Shown: one piece after another, positions 54,950 to 62,195 of the stretch
Position numbering within the stretch: position 1 is the first letter of the stretch
Layout of the letters: every line of letters starts with the position of its first letter
Assembly: GCA_910578255.1 (NCBI GenBank)
Contig: CAJTQM010000002.1
Coordinates: forward strand, 25,688-89,687
DNA: 64,000 nucleotides
Source of the DNA: an uncultured Oscillospiraceae bacterium
Lineage (GTDB): Bacteria; Bacillota; Clostridia; Oscillospirales; Ruminococcaceae
Reading direction: 5' to 3'
Position numbers and translations under genes: made by a program
Notes under the pieces: model-generated
The model's input: the letters and a program-made list of their open reading frames with translations, nothing else
Databases searched by the model: none
What the model was told of the DNA's origin: nothing

Positions 54950-55204
54950 ATGTGCTATGTCTATATCGTCCGCTGTGCGGACCAGACCCTATATACCGGC
55001 TGGACCAACGACCTTGCCCGCAGGGTGGCTGCCCACAACAGCGGCCACGGGGCCAAATACACCCGTTCCCGCCGGCCGGTGGAGTTGGTATATGCCGAGG
55101 TTTGCCAGGACAAAAGGTCCGCGCTGCGGCGGGAATGGCAGATCAAGCGTTTGCGGACCGAGCAGAAGCGTCTGCTGATCGGGTCCGGAAAAATCACCGG
55201 ATGA
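54950..55204 (+). CDS. GIY-YIG domain protein (UPF0213/YhbQ type)
   Basis: An 84-residue single-domain GIY-YIG nuclease: the two signature strands are YVYIVRC (3-9) and LYTGWTNDLARRV (14-26), and the catalytic Glu region is RREWQIKRLRTEQK. Such stand-alone domains are associated with DNA handling in Bacteria, with no fixed role. ATG 54950 behind AGAGGG is preferred over an in-frame TTG at 54932. Confidence 0.9.
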   Translation: MCYVYIVRCADQTLYTGWTNDLARRVAAHNSGHGAKYTRSRRPVELVYAEVCQDKRSALRREWQIKRLRTEQKRLLIGSGKITG

Positions 55205-55221
55205 GGAGAGAAGCAATACAA

Positions 55222-55998
55222 ATGGAATATCCCAAGGTGCTGGATGAAATAAAGCTTTCTTACGAAAACATTTTACAAAAAAATCTGGTGGGAATTTACG
55301 TCCACGGCTCCATCGCCTTTGGATGCTTTCGATGGGAGAAAAGCGATATTGATTTTTTGGTGGTGACCCGGCAGGAACCCTCCGATTCTCAAAAGCAGGA
55401 GATGATCCGAGCGCTGCTGGCGTTGGACCGGGCGGGTCTTTGCCCCCCAAAGGGCTTTGAGATGAGCGTTGTTTTGGCGGAGCATTGCCGGGATTTTGTG
55501 TACCCCACCCCCTATACCCTTCACTATTCCAGCACGTATCGCCGGCAGTGCCAGGAGGATTTGCCCGGCTTTTGCCAAAGAATGCGGGGAACCGACCGGG
55601 ATCTGGCGGCCCATTTTACCGTCCTGCAGGCGGCGGGTTTCGCTTTGTACGGCGCGCCGGTGCAGGAGGCGTTCGGGCCGGTGCCCAGGCAGTGCTATCT
55701 CGACAGCATTCTGGGAGACGCGAAGGACGCGCAGAAGGGCATGTCCGAGGATCCGGTTTATTATATTCTCAATTTGTGCCGGGTATTGGCTTATCAGCGG
55801 GAGGGGAAGATCCTCTCCAAAAAAGACGGTGGCCTGTGGGGACTGACCGCGCTGTCGGATCGGGACCGGCCTGTCGTGCGTGCAGCGCTTTCGGCCTACG
55901 GCGGCGGTGAGCCCCTCGATCTGGACCCGGACAGACTGCGGGAATTTTCGGCGTATCTTCTCGGGCAGATTTTTCCTAGCTTTTCTGAAAAATTATGA
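55222..55998 (+). CDS. Aminoglycoside-adenylyltransferase-like nucleotidyltransferase
   Basis: A 258-residue protein with the nucleotidyltransferase-beta active site G29-S30 ... D42-x-D44 (YVHGSIAFGCFRWEKSDID) and a C-terminal helical DUF4111 domain (LNLCRVLAYQREGKILSKKDG) as in AadA/ANT(9) enzymes. This layout is shared with streptomycin/spectinomycin adenylyltransferases, but resistance cannot be deduced from it. ATG 55222 uses GAGGAGAG. It follows the GIY-YIG gene almost directly, so the three genes form one unit. Confidence 0.8.
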   Translation: MEYPKVLDEIKLSYENILQKNLVGIYVHGSIAFGCFRWEKSDIDFLVVTRQEPSDSQKQEMIRALLALDRAGLCPPKGFEMSVVLAEHCRDFVYPTPYTLHYSSTYRRQCQEDLPGFCQRMRGTDRDLAAHFTVLQAAGFALYGAPVQEAFGPVPRQCYLDSILGDAKDAQKGMSEDPVYYILNLCRVLAYQREGKILSKKDGGLWGLTALSDRDRPVVRAALSAYGGGEPLDLDPDRLREFSAYLLGQIFPSFSEKL

Positions 55999-56119
55999 AA
56001 AATACAGGAAAATTTTTGGTTTGACGCTGTTTTGTGACTTTTATGTTACCTATATTTGTTATAAAAAGAGTGTAGAAAATAGCAATAGAGTGGCTTGACA
56101 TAGATAGGAGGGCTTTGGT

Positions 56120-59100
56120 ATAAAAAAATTAGAAAGAGGGAGCAGGCTGGCGGCTTGGATTTTGTCGGCAGTTTTGTTAGTGGGTCTTTTCCCGCTGAAC
56201 GCTTTTGCCGTAGAACCGGATGAAGGGCATAAACACACCGAAGAATGCTATAAAACGGTCTTGATCTGTGAGGAGAAAGAGACCGCCGGGCATACCCATG
56301 AAGAAAAATGCTGGCAGACCGAGCAGGTTTTGGTCTGCGAAGAAGAGCACGAGCACACCGAAGAATGCTACGAGGAGCAGTCGTCGCTGGTCTGCGGACT
56401 GGAAGAGTCGGACAGTGTCCATACGCATACGGATGAATGCTATGAAAAGGTCCTGGTCTGCGAAGAAAAGGTGGAGGACAGCGAGACCGAGACCGGTCTT
56501 TCCGAAGAGGAGTTGGCAGCGGTACAGCAGCTGATGGATTCCATCGACCGGTTTTTGGAAAAATATGATCCCCAGCATGAGTATGACGAGGAAGAGTTGA
56601 AGGCGCTGAAGCAGGAGCAAGAGGAGATCCAGGCATCTTTCGAGGCGCTGAGCGAGAAGGCCCAACTGCTGGTGACCAACTACGACACGTTCGCGGAGAT
56701 TTCGCTGGAGGATTCCGGCGATGCCGAGAAGACCCAGCCAACCGTTTCCCAGGCGGTTTCGGATCTGACCAGCGCCATCGACCAGTTCCTGGCCGATTTC
56801 GACCCGGAAAAGGATTATACCGAAGAGGAGCAGGCGGCTTTGATCGAAAGCTTGGAGAAAATCCAGGCGGCGTTTGAAGCGCTGAGCGAGGAAGAACAGC
56901 TGCAGGTAGTGAATTATACGGATCTCCTGTCCGCTATACAGGACGGGGGGGGGGTATTCTTTACCGAAACGGAAGGCGCGGCGGCGATTGGTGAAAAGAC
57001 TTATGCGTCGCTGGAGGAGGCTCTGGATGCGGCGCAAAACGGCGAAGAGGTCGTATTGCAGCAGGATATAGATCTGGAAAGCTACTATTATTTAAAGAGC
57101 GGTAATTCTGTTACATTAAATTTGAACGGGCACAATATCACCTCCGCTTCCACGGCGTTTATGGTCAAAGTAGGTTCGGAGTTGACCCTTACCGGTTCCG
57201 GAACCATTAGCGGCAACGGTTATGCCGGTGAAAAGGCCGGCGGTGCGCTGGTGGTTTGGGGCGGCGTCATCAATCTGGAGGACGATGTGGTCCTCACCTC
57301 TATGGCCACTGACCTGACCCAAGGCGGCGTGGTATGGATGTATTACGGCACCTTTAACATGCACGGCGGCCGGATTGAGGGCGGCAGCGCCAAATTGGGC
57401 GGCGGCGTCGGAGTTTCGGGCTGCAACAGAAATTATCCGGCCATCTTTAATATGACTGGCGGTGTGATCACCGACTGCTACGCCGAGGAAGGCGGCGGTG
57501 TGGTGGTAGACTATTACGGCACCTTTAATATGAGTGGTGGTATGATCGAAGGCTGCACCGCCGAAGTCGGCGCCGGGATTGCCAACTATGGAAATGTGGT
57601 CATGAGCGGCGGCGAAATTGTCAACAACTCGGCCTCGTACCATTCGGCGGGCGTTTATGCGGATAATAATTTTACCATGACCGGCGGCAAGGTCGCCCAT
57701 AACAAAGCGGTGGACGGCGGTAACGGCAGCCCTAACGGCGTGGGTACAAGTTATAGCACCATTCTGGTAAAGGTTACCGGCGGCGCGGTGTACGACAATG
57801 AAAACGGCGACTTTTTGATCAATGGCATGGCCACCATTTCCATCATCGCCGCCAAGCAGATGCAGGCGGACGGTCTTGTGTTTACCGGCTGGCAGGTAAA
57901 GCCCGATAGTTGGAGCAGCCAGAAGGAAAGATTTACGACCGGTCCTCTGCCGGACCAGGCATTGGATAGTTATTCCATGACCACCTGTATCGCCTGTTAT
58001 GAGGAGGGCAAGGCGCAGTATTCTCAGACCATCGCCTTAGGCGGTGCGAATGCGGAGGTATACACCCTTAAAGAGGCTCAGGCCAAGGCGGAGAAGATGC
58101 TTACCAGCACAGATTGGAACGGCGAGCCCATCGTCATCGAGGTGGGCAAAACCCTTTCGGTTTCCGGCGCGGAGGAGTGGTCCTTCGACGAAAACGCGGA
58201 ACACATCATTTTAGAGCGGGCCGATTCCTTTGACGGGTATCTGGTCGATGTAAAAGGCTCTTTAAAACTTGAGAATATCACCATTCAGGGCCTGGGCATA
58301 GGCCTGCATAAAAAATCCCTGATCAAGGTGGAAAGCAGCGGCAGTCTGACCATCGGGGACGGAACGGTTTTGCAGAATAACGGAGCGGGTATCGACAGCG
58401 ACGACCCCCAAACGTTCCACACAAACTACGACGGCGGCGCAGTATACGCCAGAGGCGGCAAGGTGACCATGACCGGCGGTTTGATCCGCAGCAACGCCAC
58501 CAGTTATGTGGGCGGCGGCGTGTCGGTGGCCGATGGCGGAACCTTTACCATGACCGGCGGCGAGATCTCGGGGAACGATGCGTACTGCGGCGGCGGTGTC
58601 AGCGCTGTGCGGGGCGCCAAGATTCAGCTTTCCGGCGGCGAAGTTTCCGGCAATACGGCGATGAAGGGCGGCGGCGTTTGCGTCGGTGGTAGCTTCGATA
58701 CAGAAACGGCGAATAATCCGGAACTGGTCATGGAAGGCGGAAGCGTTTCGGGCAACCTGGCCAAAGAGGCCGGCGGTGGCATCTATGTGCAGATGAACTC
58801 CATGGCGACCATTACCGCTGGCGATATCATCGGCAACGAAACGGATGGATATGGCACCGCCAGCCATCGGGGCGGCGGCATCTATGTCAACGGCGGACCC
58901 GGGGCGAATTCGGGTCTTGGGCATCAGAAGCCTTTGAATCTCAAATCCGGCCTGCTGAAGCTGGAAAATGTGGAGATCACCGGCAACTATGCGCCTGGCG
59001 GTGGTGGTTTGGCGGCCTGCCCCACCTCTCAGATTGAAATTTATGTCACCGACGGCGCGGTATTCCACCACAATACCGGCGCTGGCGGAAGAAAGAGTGA

Positions 59101-60655
59101 AATCGCGCTGGATCCTTCGACCGGCGACAAGAACGTATACTATGTGTCCGACTTTATGCTGGGCGGCGGTATGTACCGGTGGTATGTGGGTTCCAGCGAT
59201 CAGCTGGCGGACCCGTCGCAGTATCAGTACACCGGCGAAGGGGTAAATCTGAGCAATGTAGTCAGCGACGAGGATATTGAAAAAGCGCAGGATATGGCCA
59301 CTGTCCGGATTGCGGACAATACCGCCAATTTTGGCCTCGGCGGCGGCATCGCCTCCAACGGTGCGGTAATCATCGGCAACAAGGATAAAGATACCGGCAA
59401 GGTAGTTGTCACTAAGCAGTGGGATGACAACAACAACCAGTACAGCAAACGGCCGGAATCCATTGAGGTAAGCATCCGGTACGGTGCCGTTACCCTGACC
59501 AACTTAAAGCTGACAGCTGAAAACAACTGGACGGTTACCAGAACCGGCCTGTCCCAGGAAATTTTGGCCGGATTGGATCAGGCGGAGTTGAAGGTAGAAG
59601 AGGTCAAGGTGGATGGATATGCGTTCCAGGGCGCGACGGCGCAGATCGAAGGAGACACCATCTCCATTACCCTGACCAACCGGTATATTCCGACCGGCAA
59701 GGTAATCGTTACCAAGCAGTGGGACGATAACGACAACAAGTACGGCAAACGGCCGGAATCCATCGAGGTGAGCATCCGGTATGGTGCCATTACCCTGACC
59801 AACTTAAAGCTGACAGCTGAAAACAACTGGACGGCTACCAAGACCGATTTGTCTCTGGAGGTTTTCGCCGGGCTGGATCAGGCGGAGTTGAAGGTAGAAG
59901 AGATCAAGGTGGACGGATACGCGTTCCAGGGCGCTTCGGCGCAGATCGAAGGAGACACTGTCTCCATTACCCTGACCAACCGGTATATTCCCCCGCTGGG
60001 TTCGTTGCGGATCAGCAAAACCGTTACGGGCCGCGGCGGCGACCGGACAAAGGATTTTACCTTTAACATTACCCTTCGGGATGGAAACGGTACGGCGCTG
60101 CGCGACCAGTATCCTTTCACCGGCAAGGGAACCGGGACGGTCAGAAGCGGCGGTACCATTACCTTAAGGCACGGGGAAAGCGTGACCATCAGCGGCCTTC
60201 CTGCCGGAACCACCTATACGGTGACGGAGGTTGAGGCGAATCGCGACGGCTACACGACAACGGCCAGCGGGAATCAGGGCGTGATTGTGGCCAACAGTAC
60301 GGCGTCCGCGTCGTTTGTCAACGACCGGCCGGGCAGAACGCCGCCCACGCCGGTTACGCCTCCTGGCAGACCGGATGATCCGGATGATCCGGACGACGAT
60401 CCGGAGCCGCCCCGCCCGACGGTGCCCATCCCGGATCCTGATGTCCCGCGTTCGCCTACGCCTATGCCGCCCAGCAATTTGGTGACGATCATGGATCCCA
60501 ACACGCCTTTGGCGAATCAGCCTACCAGCAATCTGGTGACGATTATGGATCCATTGATGCCCTTGGGCAATCTGCCGATTACCGGAGGTTACGGAATGGC
60601 CTTGGTAATTGCAGGCGTTGCGCTGTTAAGCGTTGCGATTCTTAGAAAGAAATAA
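56120..60655 (+). CDS. LPxTG-anchored surface protein with beta-helix and Cna-B-like repeats
   Basis: A 1,511-residue cell-wall protein. Order: signal peptide (KKLERGSRLAAWIL...FPLNAFA, about 1-29); five His/Cys repeats of the type HxHTEECY...LxCEE (about 35-115); two helical repeats ending in ALSEE-type motifs (about 132-194 and 213-274); a Gly-rich beta-helix with many MTGG/SGG turns (about 294-1091); two Cna-B-like repeats encoded by exact 300-bp units (1092-1291); a further pilin-like domain; a Pro/Asp-rich spacer; and LPITG (1485-1489) with membrane anchor and RKK tail. The only codon in frame that fits the signal peptide is ATA at 56120, 7 bases after AGGAGGG; TTG 56162 would delete the charged start. 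A 10-G tract at 56945-56954 (residue about 276) could switch the gene on and off. Confidence 0.88.
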   Translation: MKKLERGSRLAAWILSAVLLVGLFPLNAFAVEPDEGHKHTEECYKTVLICEEKETAGHTHEEKCWQTEQVLVCEEEHEHTEECYEEQSSLVCGLEESDSVHTHTDECYEKVLVCEEKVEDSETETGLSEEELAAVQQLMDSIDRFLEKYDPQHEYDEEELKALKQEQEEIQASFEALSEKAQLLVTNYDTFAEISLEDSGDAEKTQPTVSQAVSDLTSAIDQFLADFDPEKDYTEEEQAALIESLEKIQAAFEALSEEEQLQVVNYTDLLSAIQDGGGVFFTETEGAAAIGEKTYASLEEALDAAQNGEEVVLQQDIDLESYYYLKSGNSVTLNLNGHNITSASTAFMVKVGSELTLTGSGTISGNGYAGEKAGGALVVWGGVINLEDDVVLTSMATDLTQGGVVWMYYGTFNMHGGRIEGGSAKLGGGVGVSGCNRNYPAIFNMTGGVITDCYAEEGGGVVVDYYGTFNMSGGMIEGCTAEVGAGIANYGNVVMSGGEIVNNSASYHSAGVYADNNFTMTGGKVAHNKAVDGGNGSPNGVGTSYSTILVKVTGGAVYDNENGDFLINGMATISIIAAKQMQADGLVFTGWQVKPDSWSSQKERFTTGPLPDQALDSYSMTTCIACYEEGKAQYSQTIALGGANAEVYTLKEAQAKAEKMLTSTDWNGEPIVIEVGKTLSVSGAEEWSFDENAEHIILERADSFDGYLVDVKGSLKLENITIQGLGIGLHKKSLIKVESSGSLTIGDGTVLQNNGAGIDSDDPQTFHTNYDGGAVYARGGKVTMTGGLIRSNATSYVGGGVSVADGGTFTMTGGEISGNDAYCGGGVSAVRGAKIQLSGGEVSGNTAMKGGGVCVGGSFDTETANNPELVMEGGSVSGNLAKEAGGGIYVQMNSMATITAGDIIGNETDGYGTASHRGGGIYVNGGPGANSGLGHQKPLNLKSGLLKLENVEITGNYAPGGGGLAACPTSQIEIYVTDGAVFHHNTGAGGRKSEIALDPSTGDKNVYYVSDFMLGGGMYRWYVGSSDQLADPSQYQYTGEGVNLSNVVSDEDIEKAQDMATVRIADNTANFGLGGGIASNGAVIIGNKDKDTGKVVVTKQWDDNNNQYSKRPESIEVSIRYGAVTLTNLKLTAENNWTVTRTGLSQEILAGLDQAELKVEEVKVDGYAFQGATAQIEGDTISITLTNRYIPTGKVIVTKQWDDNDNKYGKRPESIEVSIRYGAITLTNLKLTAENNWTATKTDLSLEVFAGLDQAELKVEEIKVDGYAFQGASAQIEGDTVSITLTNRYIPPLGSLRISKTVTGRGGDRTKDFTFNITLRDGNGTALRDQYPFTGKGTGTVRSGGTITLRHGESVTISGLPAGTTYTVTEVEANRDGYTTTASGNQGVIVANSTASASFVNDRPGRTPPTPVTPPGRPDDPDDPDDDPEPPRPTVPIPDPDVPRSPTPMPPSNLVTIMDPNTPLANQPTSNLVTIMDPLMPLGNLPITGGYGMALVIAGVALLSVAILRKK
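56945..56954 (+). repeat. G10 homopolymer in the surface protein gene
   Basis: Ten uninterrupted Gs between GAC and TA, coding Gly-Gly-Gly. A one-base change would truncate the protein before the beta-helix and the LPITG anchor. Same length and same following TA as the tract in the glycosyltransferase gene. Confidence 0.95.
59393..59992 (+). repeat. Two tandem 300-bp Cna-B-like units
   Basis: The units 59393-59692 and 59693-59992 are the same length and largely identical, both beginning ACCGGCAAGGTA and ending in CGGTATATTCC. Each codes about 100 residues (TKQWDDN...RPESIEVSIRYGA...). The repeat could expand or contract by recombination. Confidence 0.9.
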
Positions 60656-60669
60656 CCAATAAAAAAGCC

Positions 60670-60703
60670 AAAGGACCCCGGATAATTTGTCCGGGGTCCT
60701 TTT
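60670..60703 (+). terminator. Terminator after the surface protein gene
   Basis: AAAGGACCCCGGA (60670-60682) and TCCGGGGTCCTTT (60690-60702) pair perfectly, then TTTT. Also usable by the leftward restriction genes. Confidence 0.9.
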
Positions 60704-60722
60704 TTGTAAAGGAGATCAACTT

Positions 60723-62195
60723 TTATAAATTCAATGTCCGTATGTCTATTTTCGTGTTCTCAATGTAGTGACGGTACATCATTTCCGCAGGCAACAACCG
60801 TATTTGAATATCCTGCAGCCCCAGATTGTGCAGCATGGCAAGGGATACCGTGCCCTTTTCGATGATTTTTGCCGAAGCGGTCGGCATGAGAAAGCAGTTT
60901 TTTACTGTGCCGATTTGATGGGCCTTTACAAAAGGCTGGTATGCCAGCTGGTACAGATACTGCTTGGTAATAGACTCGATACCAGGCTGACCGCGCAGCT
61001 TTTTGCCCGGTTCCAGTTGAAGGTCATGGTACTTGGCGTCGAAAATGATAAACTGGTAGTCCCCGCCGGCATGGACGATAGAAATGAGGTCCGGAATAAG
61101 CGTATCCTCGGCTTGTTTTACAAATGATTCGCCGCCGGGCGCGGTTCCATTCCACTGCGGTTTATCCATTAAATCAATGAGTTTTTTGTGCCGCAGATGG
61201 CGATATTGTTCGGCCAACGGCACCGGCAGCGGCAATCCGCCGATTGGCTTTTGCAGCTGGTTGTCCATCACTTCGGAACAGACCTTTTCCCATACCAGAT
61301 TGAAGCTGTTTGTGCCAAACATACGAAAGCCGTCCAGATCGTCCAAAGCATTGCTGTTGGCTATGTAGGCATACAACGTTTTCAGCAAAAGCTGCTTGCG
61401 GGTATTAAACTGGACATTGAGTTCTTTGGCAATCCGCTCTAAAACAGATTCCTTGTCACCGAAATCCGCTATCTGCTCATCGGAAATATCGACACCCATA
61501 ATATCGAACAGATCCAATAGGTCGGCGTCTCGTAACTCCTCTGTGCAACGGGTGAGGATACATTTGTGAAGACGCTTAAAGAAGTCCAAATCGTTGTTCA
61601 CACGTCGGCCGGTCAGCAGCTGTGGGTAATACGGCCGGTTATTGCTTAACAGGGCAAATGTCTCGTTGATGGTTTTATCCCAGAGGATGTCGCCGGACCC
61701 GTTGGATTCGACCACATCCTGGGTGTTGGTATAGGTGCCATGCTCGAAATAATCCCGGAGAAGGAACAGCATAACCGCCAGCATATTAAATGCGCGGCCG
61801 TCGCCGGTGCCATTGTACATGCGAATGATCTGCTCTTTAGAATTGTATTTTTCCAGAACCTTCAGCACCTGTTTGAGTTCTGCTTTGGGGGCCGCGGCGT
61901 CGGGCAGATATTTGGGATAGCATTTGAGCACATGGCCCTCAATGGTAATGACCCCCACAAAGGGGAACACATACAGATATTCGTTTTCGCCGGCTGCGGG
62001 GTCCGCAATTTCGATGTGCTCGTCCACCAGATCGGTGAGATCCTTTTGAATATCATTTGCTTTTACAATCTTTAATACGCCATATTCTTTTAATCGCCGT
62101 AGAAGGCGGATAGTCTTTTCCTCGGGGCAACAAAACGCTTTCACCAGTTCCTCTTGGGAATAGCGTTTTTGTTCGCGCAAAAATACCGAAATCAT
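60723..62195 (-). CDS. LlaJI-family restriction endonuclease subunit (McrC-like)
   Basis: A 490-residue protein. The C-terminal half shows a PD-(D/E)xK nuclease core: DTLIPDLISIVHAGG then QFIIFDAKYHD (about 390-420). The N-terminal part includes FVGVITIEGHVLKCYPKYL, as in McrC/LlaJI proteins. In these systems the GTPase subunit (the upstream gene) recognises DNA and the McrC-like subunit cuts it. The start ATG 62195 overlaps the stop of the McrB-like gene (ATGA), so they are one operon. Confidence 0.85.
   Translation of the reverse strand: MISVFLREQKRYSQEELVKAFCCPEEKTIRLLRRLKEYGVLKIVKANDIQKDLTDLVDEHIEIADPAAGENEYLYVFPFVGVITIEGHVLKCYPKYLPDAAAPKAELKQVLKVLEKYNSKEQIIRMYNGTGDGRAFNMLAVMLFLLRDYFEHGTYTNTQDVVESNGSGDILWDKTINETFALLSNNRPYYPQLLTGRRVNNDLDFFKRLHKCILTRCTEELRDADLLDLFDIMGVDISDEQIADFGDKESVLERIAKELNVQFNTRKQLLLKTLYAYIANSNALDDLDGFRMFGTNSFNLVWEKVCSEVMDNQLQKPIGGLPLPVPLAEQYRHLRHKKLIDLMDKPQWNGTAPGGESFVKQAEDTLIPDLISIVHAGGDYQFIIFDAKYHDLQLEPGKKLRGQPGIESITKQYLYQLAYQPFVKAHQIGTVKNCFLMPTASAKIIEKGTVSLAMLHNLGLQDIQIRLLPAEMMYRHYIENTKIDIRTLNL

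Noticed and set aside
58262-59071. 269-codon open frame antisense to the surface protein
   Set aside because: Product of the GGC-rich repeat codons on the other strand; no start signals.
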